This document shows positions 7,784 to 15,659 of a stretch of 64,000 bases of DNA, one piece after another. The DNA comes from Clostridia bacterium. GTDB taxonomy: Bacteria > Bacillota > Clostridia > Christensenellales > Aristaeellaceae. The notes under the pieces were generated by a model. The model was not told the DNA's origin. It did no database searches and saw only the letters and a program-made list of their open reading frames with translations. The stretch lies in assembly GCA_017549335.1 (NCBI GenBank), contig JAFYVB010000038.1, forward strand, positions 31,346 to 95,345, in the 5' to 3' direction. The translations under genes were made by a program, and so were the position numbers. How positions within the stretch are numbered: the first letter of the stretch is position 1; every line of letters begins with the position of its first letter.

Positions 7784-8923
7784 ATGGATATACAGCTGCA
7801 CGAAATATCCGTTAGAGATGTTTTTGGCGGATATTTTAACGATGAAGAAAGTGGACAAGTTGTTGCCTACGGTGGTAAGTTGAATGTTCGTCCTGCATAT
7901 CAAAGAGAGTTTGTTTATGACATTAAAAAGAAAACTGCCGTTATGAATTCCATTCTCCATAATTTTCCGTTGAATGTTATGTATTGGTCGGAAAACGAAG
8001 ATGGCACTTTTGAAATGTTGGACGGTCAGCAAAGAACCATATCAATTTGTGATTGGCTGGATAACGGATATTCAATTTTTGCCAATCCAAATTCTCCGTT
8101 GACACCCTACTATGGACATACATCAAAGGAAATCACGGAACAGGTGCTTGATTATAAATTGATGATTTATATTTGCAAAGGCACTGACACCGAGAAATTG
8201 GATTGGTTCAAAATCATAAACATTGCCGGAGAGAAACTAACCGAGCAAGAGCTTCGCAACGCCATTTATACGGGTGAATGGTTGAGCGACGCTAAAAAGT
8301 ATTTTAGCAAAAACCAATGTATCGCATATAAAATTGGCGAAAAATATATGAACGGTTCAACCATAAGACAAGATTATCTGCAAACCGTTTTAGATTGGGT
8401 ATCAGCAAATGAAAGCAAAACTATTGAACAGTATATGGCAGAACACCAACACGACACCCATGCAACTCCGTTAAAGCTGTATTTCAAGACTGTTATCGAT
8501 TGGATTGAATTCACTTTCCCCAAATACCGAGCAAAACTAATGAAAGGGTTGAACTGGGGCATTCTCTATAATAAATACGGAAACAACATCTATGATCCTA
8601 ACGAGTTAGAAAACGAAATCATCCGTCTTCTACAGGATGATGATATTACTAAGCAAAAAGGCATTTACGAATATTTGCTAAGTGGTAAAACCAAAGAAAA
8701 GGCATTGTCAATCAGAGCATTTACCGATAACGAAAAAATGACAATGTATGAAAGACAAAAAGGGCTCTGCCCTATGTGTAGGGCAGAGGGTAAAGATATT
8801 GTTTGGGCATTTGAAGATATGCATGCTGACCATAAAATGCCATGGAGCAAAGGCGGTCATACCACACTTGACAATGGACAAATGCTTTGTCGCGAACATA
8901 ACCTCAAAAAATCGGATATATAG
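7784..8923 (+). CDS. DUF262-HNH endonuclease, candidate restriction partner
   Basis: This 379-residue two-domain protein has an N-terminal DUF262 (GmrS/ParB-Srx-like) domain with RPAYQREFVYD and the NTP-binding motif DGQQR (D80-R84). The middle is helical. The C-terminal HNH nuclease has a CPMC knuckle (C329, C332), the catalytic DH pair (D349-H350), N364, and CREHN (C369-N373). GmrSD-type enzymes are NTP-stimulated type IV nucleases; here the HNH is of the McrA-like type, not DUF1524, and sits in one chain. Close coupling to the methyltransferase (three bases; AAGGAGG inside its last codons) suggests a cognate restriction enzyme, but a stand-alone anti-phage nuclease is possible. Confidence 0.85.
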   Translation: MDIQLHEISVRDVFGGYFNDEESGQVVAYGGKLNVRPAYQREFVYDIKKKTAVMNSILHNFPLNVMYWSENEDGTFEMLDGQQRTISICDWLDNGYSIFANPNSPLTPYYGHTSKEITEQVLDYKLMIYICKGTDTEKLDWFKIINIAGEKLTEQELRNAIYTGEWLSDAKKYFSKNQCIAYKIGEKYMNGSTIRQDYLQTVLDWVSANESKTIEQYMAEHQHDTHATPLKLYFKTVIDWIEFTFPKYRAKLMKGLNWGILYNKYGNNIYDPNELENEIIRLLQDDDITKQKGIYEYLLSGKTKEKALSIRAFTDNEKMTMYERQKGLCPMCRAEGKDIVWAFEDMHADHKMPWSKGGHTTLDNGQMLCREHNLKKSDI

Positions 8924-8932
8924 TATTTCATA

Positions 8933-8972
8933 AAATACAAAAGGCTCTTTTTGATAAGAGCCTTTTGTATTT
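8933..8972 (+). terminator. Terminator of the restriction-modification operon
   Basis: A long stem, AAATACAAAAGGCTCTT pairing with AAGAGCCTTTTGTATTT around a six-base loop, follows the nuclease stop codon. The stretch 8973-9100 holds no gene; at 9074-9093 it contains GCGAGGTGGCTCAACGGCAG, which resembles a tRNA 5' end and D-arm but has no complete cloverleaf. Confidence 0.8.
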
Positions 8973-9100
8973 ACGAAATGCACTTACAATAATTGAAAGT
9001 GTCATAGAGGGTTGCGCTTTTTGAAAAGTGTGTAAAAACAAAAACAGCATAGTCCATAACTATATCGTTAAGCGAGGTGGCTCAACGGCAGCCTTTTTCA

Positions 9101-9853
9101 TTACAGTTCAAGGGTGATGTCCAGCCCGTAGTGGTCGGAAGGATATTTTCCGTCAAAGACGGTACGGATGATTTTCTGATCCACGGGGGTGACGCCCTCG
9201 GACACGAAGCAAAAGTCGATGTGGGAATGTTCATGCTTTTCGGGGCAGTAGCCGTGGAAGGTTTGGGAAAGATCGCGGCGGGTGACGGCGTTCACGTCGG
9301 TAAAGCCGCGGCAGATCGCCTGATATCCGGGCGAATCGGGCAGCATATTGAAATCGCCCGTGATGAAAGCGGGATAGGGAGAAATGAGTTTCTTGCGCTC
9401 CAAAATCAGCTTGCTGCTTTTCACCTGCCCGTCGTCGCCAAAGCCGTAATGGGTGTTCATGAAGGTGAAGCGCTTGCCGCTTTTGTGCTCGAGGATCACC
9501 CATTCGCAGATACGGTGGCAGTTGTAGCGCTCATCCCAGCCCCGGGATTCTGTTTCCGGGGTGTCCGACAGCCAGAAATAGCCCTTGTCAAGGCAGGTAA
9601 AAGCGTCGCGCTTCCACAGGATGGGCGCGGATTCCGGGGATTCCGTGGAGCGGTATTTGTTGAAGATTTCGTAGTCTGCGCCGAAATATTTTTCGATATG
9701 CGCTTCCCAGGCGGGACGGTATTCCTGCAGACCGATCAGATCGGGCGCGAGGGGGGCGATGGCGGCGTGCAGACGGGGCGCGCGCTCGGGAATGGAGTGC
9801 CCGTCCTTGTCATCGCAGCAGCGGATATTAAAAGAAACAATTTTCAGATGCAT
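9101..9853 (-). CDS. Endonuclease/exonuclease/phosphatase-family hydrolase
   Basis: This 250-residue soluble protein has the EEP (DNase I-like) fold: KIVSFNIRC at the start, DLIGLQE with the metal-binding glutamate, MNTHYG with the catalytic histidine, ITGDFNMLPDSPGY with the D-x-N pair, HSHIDFCFV and the final SDHYGL. The order and spacing match the family of phosphodiesterases that act on nucleic acids, lipids or small molecules. There is no signal peptide, so it acts in the cytoplasm. Its AraC-type neighbour lies 15 bases upstream on the same strand, so the two are probably co-transcribed. The substrate cannot be read from the sequence. Confidence 0.85.
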   Translation of the reverse strand: MHLKIVSFNIRCCDDKDGHSIPERAPRLHAAIAPLAPDLIGLQEYRPAWEAHIEKYFGADYEIFNKYRSTESPESAPILWKRDAFTCLDKGYFWLSDTPETESRGWDERYNCHRICEWVILEHKSGKRFTFMNTHYGFGDDGQVKSSKLILERKKLISPYPAFITGDFNMLPDSPGYQAICRGFTDVNAVTRRDLSQTFHGYCPEKHEHSHIDFCFVSEGVTPVDQKIIRTVFDGKYPSDHYGLDITLEL

Positions 9854-9868
9854 GGCGGTTTTCCTTTC

Positions 9869-10636
9869 TCACAATTTTTTGCTGCGGGCATATTCGCGGG
9901 GGGTCTGCCCGTAATGCTTCTTGAATGAACGGCAGAAGGATGCGGTATCGTAAAAGTGCGTATCTCCGGCAATTTCACCGATGGATCTGTCGGTGGATTC
10001 CAAAAGATAGGCGGCCCGTGCAAGCCGCGTCTTTTGCCGGAACTGCAAGGGCGAAAGGTTCAGGTGCAGATGAAACAAAGCGCGCAGGCTGCTTTCACTT
10101 ACAGAGCAGCGGCGGGAGATGGCACAAACGGAAAGATCTGTTTCCTGCAAAAGGGCGCAGGCTTGCTCCAGCACCGCGGAATACGGCTCTTGCTGCGGGC
10201 GAATGATCTCATCCAGCAAAAGCAGGAGTTCCCCCTGCTGACGCACCGGCGAAAGGGGCTGCAGGCGATGATGATGGACGATCCTGCGGAAATGTTCGGC
10301 GTGTTCGGCTGGGAGGCCATGCCGAAGAACGGTGGGCAAAACAGGCGCGCCGTTCAGGGAAGAAGCGGTGAAATTGATCAGGTAATTATCAATGGAACCG
10401 CGGGAGAGCAGAAAAACAGCCTTGTAGCGGCAGCCGCACGGCAGATATACAACGTCGCCGGCATGGGCGTGCAGCGTGTGGGATTCGGATACAAAATCAA
10501 TATGTCCCGATGTGAGGAGCATCAGCCCGTGATCGGGACGCGGATTTTTAAGATAACTGAAGGATTCCTGCGTCCAGTGCTGTTTGAGCGTTTTTGTAAC
10601 CGAAAGATTGATAAGGGAGGAAAATGCGGCTTCCAT
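9869..10636 (-). CDS. AraC-family transcriptional regulator
   Basis: This 255-residue regulator has an N-terminal cupin-like sensor domain (LTSGHIDFVSESHTLHAHAG, then VYLPCGCRYKAVF) and a C-terminal double helix-turn-helix with CAISRRCSVSESSLRALFHL and IGEIAGDTHFYDTASFCRSF followed by KKHYGQTPREYA, the standard AraC signature. The ATG at 10636 was preferred to 10657 because an AGAGGTG site sits 6 bases before it. It is divergent from the GH30 glycosidase gene, so it probably senses a sugar linked to that enzyme and activates it. Confidence 0.9.
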   Translation of the reverse strand: MEAAFSSLINLSVTKTLKQHWTQESFSYLKNPRPDHGLMLLTSGHIDFVSESHTLHAHAGDVVYLPCGCRYKAVFLLSRGSIDNYLINFTASSLNGAPVLPTVLRHGLPAEHAEHFRRIVHHHRLQPLSPVRQQGELLLLLDEIIRPQQEPYSAVLEQACALLQETDLSVCAISRRCSVSESSLRALFHLHLNLSPLQFRQKTRLARAAYLLESTDRSIGEIAGDTHFYDTASFCRSFKKHYGQTPREYARSKKL

Positions 10637-10655
10637 ACGTTTCACCTCTTTGACC

Positions 10656-10684
10656 ATTATAAATCAGTTTGGCGAAAAATACAA
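10656..10684 (-). promoter_or_regulatory. Promoter of the AraC regulator gene
   Basis: On the minus strand TTGTAT (10679-10684) and TATAAT (10656-10661) are 17 bases apart; the predicted start is about 12 bases before the chosen ATG. Confidence 0.65.
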
Positions 10685-10714
10685 TTAATTTGATGAAAAT
10701 ACAAGGAAAATCGG

Positions 10715-10738
10715 TTGTATATATGATATTATATACAA
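10715..10738. promoter_or_regulatory. Inverted repeat, candidate AraC operator for the GH30 gene
   Basis: TTGTATATA and TATATACAA form a perfect 9-base inverted repeat around TGATAT, just before the GH30 ribosome site. It includes possible -10 sequences (TATGAT) but no clear -35, as expected for an activator-dependent promoter. Confidence 0.55.
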
Positions 10739-10756
10739 AAAAGAGAGGTGATTTAC

Positions 10757-12103
10757 GTGCGCGCAAAACAGATCATAACCGATATGAACCATGATCGCGT
10801 GGAGGTGGAGGTATTTCCTTCGGTAAAGCTCCAGCGTGCCTATGAATTGCATAAATCAGAAAAGCCCCTGACGGGTTTTCAGGGGTTTGGCGTTGCTATT
10901 ACGGGCGGATCATGCTATGAACTGAGCCGTATGCAGCCTGAGGAACGTCGGGCACTTTTGAAAAAAGTGTATACGGCGGAAGGCGCCAATCTGTCTGTGG
11001 CGCGTTTGCCCATCGGCGCCTGTGATTACTCTGCCGAACTGTATTCCTATGACGACGTGGAAGGCGACGTGGAGCTTGAGCATTTTTCCATTGAACGGGA
11101 TCTGCGCTACATTGTGCCCATGATCAAGGAGATCCTCAAGGTACGTCCCGATCTGTATATCCTCGCCTCGCCGTGGAGCCCTCCGGGCTGGATGAAAACG
11201 GGAGGCAATCTCTGCGGCGGCGCCATGCGTGCCTGCTATATTGAATGCTATGCCGAATATATCATCAAATTTGTCAAGGCGTATGCCGAGCTGGGCATTC
11301 CCATCCATGCCCTCACACCGCAGAACGAACCCAACACCCATCAAAGAAGCAAGATGCCCGCCTGCATTTGGCATCCTGAGATCGAAGCGGAGTATATCAA
11401 AGTGCTGCGCCGCAAGCTGAAAGAAAACGGTCTGGATATCAGGATCTGGATGTACGATCACGACTTTGCCGATGTCAACCGCGTGATGTGGATGCTTGAA
11501 CACTGCGAAGGCGTGCGGGAAAACGTGGACGGCGCTGCCTTCCATTATTATTCCGGCACCATCGAGGAAACGCTGTGTTTGCGCCGTGCCTATCCCGAGC
11601 TGCAGCTGCATTTTACCGAGGCCGGGCCGCGGCTGCACGATCATTATGCCGACGACTGGTGCAAGTGGGGGATCATGATCGCCAAGGCGATCAAGTGCGG
11701 TTATTCCTCCTTTACCGGCTGGAATCTTTTGCTCAATGAAATGGGCGGACCCAATATCGGCCCGCATCCCTGCGCCGGACTTGCAACCAGGCATTCGGTA
11801 ACGGGCGAAATTTCCTACAGCGGCCAGTACAAGGCTTTTGCCCACATTGCGCCCCATATCACGCCCGGATCCAAGCTTTATTCGCTGCGCGTGGGCGAGG
11901 AATATGATCTGGAGATGAGCAAATATCCCCTGATCAACCGTCCTGTGGAGGGCTTTGCCATTGACAATGACGACGGCAGATGGGTGCTGGTGCTGATCAA
12001 TCCCAACAATGAAAAACGTCAGGTGCAGGTATGCATGGACGGACAGTGGTGGTATATCGAACTGACCGCCGAGAGCATTTCCACCGTGACCATCGACAAA
12101 TAA
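10757..12103 (+). CDS. Glycoside hydrolase family 30 enzyme
   Basis: This 448-residue enzyme has the GH30 (beta-glucosylceramidase / beta-1,6-glucanase group) pattern: FQGFGVAITGGSCYEL near the start, ILASPWSPPGWMKT, then TPQNEPN with the acid/base glutamate (E191) and HFTEAGP with the nucleophile (E288). A beta-sandwich tail follows, WVLVLINPNNEKRQVQV. There is no signal peptide, so it probably acts inside the cell on imported oligosaccharides. I chose the GTG at 10757, 6 bases after AGAGAGGTG; the in-frame GTG at 10748 lies within that site. The divergent AraC gene is the likely regulator. Confidence 0.88.
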   Translation: MRAKQIITDMNHDRVEVEVFPSVKLQRAYELHKSEKPLTGFQGFGVAITGGSCYELSRMQPEERRALLKKVYTAEGANLSVARLPIGACDYSAELYSYDDVEGDVELEHFSIERDLRYIVPMIKEILKVRPDLYILASPWSPPGWMKTGGNLCGGAMRACYIECYAEYIIKFVKAYAELGIPIHALTPQNEPNTHQRSKMPACIWHPEIEAEYIKVLRRKLKENGLDIRIWMYDHDFADVNRVMWMLEHCEGVRENVDGAAFHYYSGTIEETLCLRRAYPELQLHFTEAGPRLHDHYADDWCKWGIMIAKAIKCGYSSFTGWNLLLNEMGGPNIGPHPCAGLATRHSVTGEISYSGQYKAFAHIAPHITPGSKLYSLRVGEEYDLEMSKYPLINRPVEGFAIDNDDGRWVLVLINPNNEKRQVQVCMDGQWWYIELTAESISTVTIDK

Positions 12104-12116
12104 AAACAGACGGTCT

Positions 12117-12152
12117 GAAAAGCAGCGGTATCGGCGCCGCTGCTTTTCAATA
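12117..12152 (+). terminator. Terminator after the GH30 gene
   Basis: GAAAAGCAGCGG pairs with CCGCTGCTTTTC around an eight-base loop; the U tract is short (TTTT then CAATATT). Confidence 0.75.
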
Positions 12153-12172
12153 TTGTAAATTTTAGAAATATG

Positions 12173-12201
12173 TTGGTATGTCCTTATCTTTTTGGTATAA
12201 T
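12173..12201 (+). promoter_or_regulatory. Promoter of the lipoprotein gene
   Basis: TTGGTA (12173-12178) and a perfect TATAAT (12196-12201) are 17 bases apart. Confidence 0.75.
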
Positions 12202-12260
12202 GACGTTAACAAAAACATGGGAACTGCCGTATGCCGATATGAAAGGAAGAGAACAGAACC

Positions 12261-13856
12261 ATGAAAAAAAGAACGGTTTGGATCATCTCGCTGGCCTTGC
12301 TGCTGGCTCTTTCCGCGTGCTGCTGCGCCGCGCCCAAGGCGGACGTTACCTGGGAGGAGCTGCTCCAAGCCAATCAGCCGGAGGCCATCTTCAGCAAGAC
12401 GGACAGCTTTTACGTGAAGACAACGGATGATGACGGCGCCGAATACATTAGCTACGCCGCCATGGTGAACGGTGAGCTGATCAGCTCCACCGGCACGGAA
12501 GATCTGACGGACGATCTGCTGAACGGCGTTGTGTACAACTCCCGGGGCGAGGATGCGCGGAGCGTTACCATCATTGCGCCCACTGCCCGGATGACCGATC
12601 TGCTGGAAAGCGTTTACGCCGAAGAACTGGCGGATTTTGACCCGGTGGGGGACGTCACCCTCAGCGACGGTCAGTACGTTGTGCGGCTGCGTCAGGAGGA
12701 TGAGGACTGGGGCATTGCCGCCGAAGCCGAAGCATGGTTTGATGCGGAAACGCTGCTGATCAACCGCGTGGAAACAACGGTGGATATGATCTTCATGAAG
12801 TATAAGCAGACCGCCGAAATGACCTACGGTATCGGCGCGGATTTCCCCATGCCCAGCTATAAGGATATCACCGGCACGGAGGATCAGGTAAAGCTGCTTG
12901 TGCATTATCCCGACGGAGGGGTCAGGGAGCTTTCGGTGGACCGCGGCGTTACGCTGATCGCCTATTATCCCGACCATGAGGAAAGCTGGTCTGTCTGCCG
13001 GGACGAAGCTTGCACCGCCAGCGTTGATAATCTGGAGTGGGTCACTGGCGACAGCGCTCACGTGTATCTGTGCGAGGGCTACGTTCCCGCTGCGCCGCCC
13101 ATGCTGGAAAATGTGCTGAAACACAGCACCTTTGAGGCGGTATTTGCGGAAAACTACGATTCCTATTACCAGATCTCCGACGTGACGGATCCGGAATGGA
13201 ACGCCATCTCCCTCAGGGAAATGGCATGGTATATGGATGAAAAAGACGGGCTGTGCCTGAATTTTGAGATCAAGGACAAGGAGTACAACCCCATCGTTTC
13301 CGGCAGAGCGAGGGACAACGCCTGGTATTTCTGGACGGAGGAAGAGGGCTACAGCGTGACCTTCTACGATGAATTCAGCTATGCCGAGGATCAGATTAAG
13401 GAGCATCGCCTGGTGATCGAGGAAGAGAAGCTGACCGCCGGGATCTGTTTGGAGGATGAGTATCTGTACTACATCCCCTATACCGAGCCCCTCAGCGACG
13501 GCACGGTGAAGGAATACAGATACTGCATCCATTCCGATACCGACTATATCGACCGGGTGGAGATCACCACCAAGGATCGGGAGGGCAAGGTGCTGGAGCG
13601 TGAGACGGTGTACATCGGCGGCAACGGCCCCATCCCGGGGGATAAGGATATCATTTCGGAGATCACCGAGCCCTCCGGCGGGAAAGCTGTCAAGCTGACC
13701 GTGGTCACCGCCGCCGGCGAAAAGACCTACCGGATCCGCAGGGATGCGAAGATCTCCTGGAAGGGCGAAGCGCTGTATTCCGACAAGGAATGCACGCAGG
13801 CGGTCGCCGACCTTGCGTGGGTCAGCGGTGATAAAGCAACGGTTTACGCCAAATAA
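12261..13856 (+). CDS. Duplicated-domain lipoprotein of unknown function
   Basis: This 531-residue exported lipoprotein has a signal peptide ending LALSAC with three consecutive cysteines; the first fits a lipobox, so it should be anchored to the outer face of the membrane. The mature part contains two similar halves. The first half ends CRDEACTASVDNLEWVTGDS and HVYL at about residues 247-272; the second ends YSDKECTQAVADLAWVSGDK and ATVYAK at about 506-531. Each is preceded by a hydrophilic, beta-rich domain. I do not recognise the family, although LolA/outer-membrane-like beta folds are possible. It is a single-gene unit with its own promoter and terminator, so no function can be inferred from context. 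Confidence 0.8.
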   Translation: MKKRTVWIISLALLLALSACCCAAPKADVTWEELLQANQPEAIFSKTDSFYVKTTDDDGAEYISYAAMVNGELISSTGTEDLTDDLLNGVVYNSRGEDARSVTIIAPTARMTDLLESVYAEELADFDPVGDVTLSDGQYVVRLRQEDEDWGIAAEAEAWFDAETLLINRVETTVDMIFMKYKQTAEMTYGIGADFPMPSYKDITGTEDQVKLLVHYPDGGVRELSVDRGVTLIAYYPDHEESWSVCRDEACTASVDNLEWVTGDSAHVYLCEGYVPAAPPMLENVLKHSTFEAVFAENYDSYYQISDVTDPEWNAISLREMAWYMDEKDGLCLNFEIKDKEYNPIVSGRARDNAWYFWTEEEGYSVTFYDEFSYAEDQIKEHRLVIEEEKLTAGICLEDEYLYYIPYTEPLSDGTVKEYRYCIHSDTDYIDRVEITTKDREGKVLERETVYIGGNGPIPGDKDIISEITEPSGGKAVKLTVVTAAGEKTYRIRRDAKISWKGEALYSDKECTQAVADLAWVSGDKATVYAK

Positions 13857-13865
13857 TATGTATGC

Positions 13866-13905
13866 AAAAAAACTCCGCAGACACTGAATCTGCGGAGGTT
13901 TTTTT
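13866..13905. terminator. Bidirectional terminator
   Basis: AAAAAAACTCCGCAG / CTGCGGAGGTTTTTTT flank a nine-base loop between the convergent lipoprotein and methyltransferase genes. Confidence 0.9.
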
Positions 13906-14704
13906 ATCTTACGCGCAGCTCCCAGAAGGCTACCGCGCCGGCGGCGGCAACGTTCAGAGAATCCACGCCGCCCGCCATGGGGATTTTCACGGTGTAATCG
14001 CAGGCGGTGACGGTCTTTTGCGTCAGACCGTCGCCCTCCGCCCCCAATACAACGCAGAGCTTTTCCTGATTTTTCAGCACGGGATTGTCAATGGACAGCG
14101 AATTTACGTCCAAAGCCAGCGCGGCGGTCTTAAAGCCCGCTTCGCGCAGTGTTTTCATATCGTCAAGGTACGTCCAGGGCACCTGAAACACCGTGCCCAT
14201 GCTCACCCGGCAGGCGCGGCGGTACAGCGGATCGCAGCAGCCGGGGGTAAGCAGCACGGCGTCCATGCCAAGGGCGGCGGCGGAACGAAAAATCGCGCCG
14301 ATGTTGGTGGGATTGACCACGTTTTCCAATAGAACGATGCGCTTTTTGCCTGCACAGAGCTGATGGGCTGCGGGCAGCGGCTTTCTGCGCATGGCACACA
14401 GCATGGCCCGGGTCAGGGGAAAGCCTGTCAGACGGTTCAGCACGGAAGTGTCGGCGGTGTATACGGGAATATCACCGCATTTTTCGATCACAGCGGCATA
14501 ATCGTCATGAAGATGACCGCTTTCTGCGAGAATGGAGACCGGTTCGTATCCTGCCTTCAGCGCACAGGAAATAACCTTGGGACTTTCGGCGATAAACAGG
14601 CTTTTTTCGCTGTCCTGGCGGGACAAAAGCTGCGCCTCGGTAAGCCGCGCGTATACGTCCAGCTCCGGCGCGGAAAAATCGGTGATTTCAATAAAACGGG
14701 GCAT
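13904..14704 (-). CDS. TrmH/SpoU-family RNA 2'-O-methyltransferase
   Basis: This 266-residue SPOUT enzyme would transfer a methyl group from S-adenosylmethionine to a ribose 2'-OH in tRNA or rRNA. The three SpoU motifs are clear: ENVVNPTNIGAIFRSA (motif 1, with the catalytic-type arginine), VVLGAEGDGL (motif 2) and IPMAGGVDSLNVAAAGAVAF (motif 3), which builds the trefoil knot. The N-terminal roughly 100 residues (AQLLSRQDSEKSLFIAESPK) form the substrate-binding domain found in the larger TrmH-like group. The target nucleotide is not predictable. It has its own perfect promoter, which overlaps the one used by the divergent EamA gene. Confidence 0.9.
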   Translation of the reverse strand: MPRFIEITDFSAPELDVYARLTEAQLLSRQDSEKSLFIAESPKVISCALKAGYEPVSILAESGHLHDDYAAVIEKCGDIPVYTADTSVLNRLTGFPLTRAMLCAMRRKPLPAAHQLCAGKKRIVLLENVVNPTNIGAIFRSAAALGMDAVLLTPGCCDPLYRRACRVSMGTVFQVPWTYLDDMKTLREAGFKTAALALDVNSLSIDNPVLKNQEKLCVVLGAEGDGLTQKTVTACDYTVKIPMAGGVDSLNVAAAGAVAFWELRVR

Positions 14705-14731
14705 GGTTTTCTCCTTGCAGATGATGAAATT

Positions 14732-14760
14732 ATTATATCTGCAAGCGGGAGGGCTGTCAA
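14732..14760 (-). promoter_or_regulatory. Consensus promoter for the TrmH-like gene
   Basis: On the minus strand TTGACA (14755-14760) and TATAAT (14732-14737) are exactly 17 bases apart, a perfect SigA consensus. Its -35 overlaps the -35 of the opposite promoter. Confidence 0.85.
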
Positions 14761-14783
14761 ATTGCTTTCTGCCGTGCTATAAT
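14754..14783 (+). promoter_or_regulatory. Promoter for the EamA-MFS-reductase operon
   Basis: CTGTCA (14754-14759) and TATAAT (14778-14783) are 18 bases apart. The -35 shares five bases with the perfect -35 of the divergent TrmH promoter, so the two should compete for polymerase. Confidence 0.65.
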
Positions 14784-14807
14784 AAAAAAGTTACGGAGGG
14801 AAAAGAA

Positions 14808-15647
14808 ATGCTTTATCTGATTGCGGCAATTCTGTCATCTTCGCTGGTATCGGTGGTTATGCGGCTGAGCAAGACGCGGATCAAAAACGAGATGAGCCTG
14901 CTGGCGGTCAATTACCTGACCTGCTTTGTCATTGCGTGGGCGTATATGGGCTTTGGCAATATGCTGCCCCAAGGCGCGGGAAACGCATGGACGGTGATCG
15001 GCCTTGGCGCGGTGACGGGCGCCATGTATCTGCTGGGCTTTGTGTATCTTCAGTGGAACGTGGGCAAAAACGGCGTGGTGCTGTCCTCCACGTTTATGAA
15101 ACTGGGTTTGCTGGTGCCGATCCTGCTGTCCGTTGTATTTTTCGGCGAAGTACCCACCTGGATGCAGGCGGCAGGGTTTGCAATCGCTGTGGCGGCGGTG
15201 CTTCTGATCAACGGCGCCAAGAAAAAGACGGCGGCCAATGCCCGCTGGGCGCTGATCATGCTGCTGCTTTTCTGCGGCATGAGCGACGCCATGTGCAAGG
15301 TGTATAAGGTGCTGGGGCCTGCGCAGTACGAAGCGCAGTTCCTGCTGTATACGTTCCTGTTTGCGTCCCTGCTGTGCCTTGTCCCCATGGTAAAAAAGCG
15401 GGAAAAACCGGGCGGGAAGGAGCTTTTCTGGGGGGTATTGCTGGGAGTGCCCAATTTCTTTGCGGCAAGATTTTTGCTGTCTTCCCTCTCCCATTTGCAG
15501 GCGTTCATTGTTTATCCCACCTTCAGCGTGGCTACCATGGTGATATTGACGCTGGCAGGCGTGATCTTCTTTAAGGAAAAGCTGGCGAGGCGCGAGTGGA
15601 TCGGCCTGGGACTGATCCTCGGGGCGCTGGTGCTTCTGAATGTGTAA
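14808..15647 (+). CDS. EamA/DMT-family transporter
   Basis: This 279-residue membrane protein has ten predicted spans arranged as two EamA-like halves, typical of the drug/metabolite transporter superfamily. Recognisable segments are LSSSLVSVVMRLSKTRIKNE, VLSSTFMKLGLLVPILLSVV and, at the C-terminus, TLAGVIFFKEKLARREWIGL, the end of an EamA repeat. The ATG at 14808 follows CGGAGGG and excludes a longer upstream frame that runs through the promoter. It starts an operon with the MFS transporter (12-base gap) and the flavodoxin-like reductase. The cargo is unknown. Confidence 0.85.
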   Translation: MLYLIAAILSSSLVSVVMRLSKTRIKNEMSLLAVNYLTCFVIAWAYMGFGNMLPQGAGNAWTVIGLGAVTGAMYLLGFVYLQWNVGKNGVVLSSTFMKLGLLVPILLSVVFFGEVPTWMQAAGFAIAVAAVLLINGAKKKTAANARWALIMLLLFCGMSDAMCKVYKVLGPAQYEAQFLLYTFLFASLLCLVPMVKKREKPGGKELFWGVLLGVPNFFAARFLLSSLSHLQAFIVYPTFSVATMVILTLAGVIFFKEKLARREWIGLGLILGALVLLNV

Positions 15648-15659
15648 GGAGGGCTGAAA

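Noticed and set aside
9060-9100. A tRNA gene
   Set aside because: Only a 5' end and D-arm-like stretch is present; no anticodon arm, T-arm or acceptor 3' end follows.
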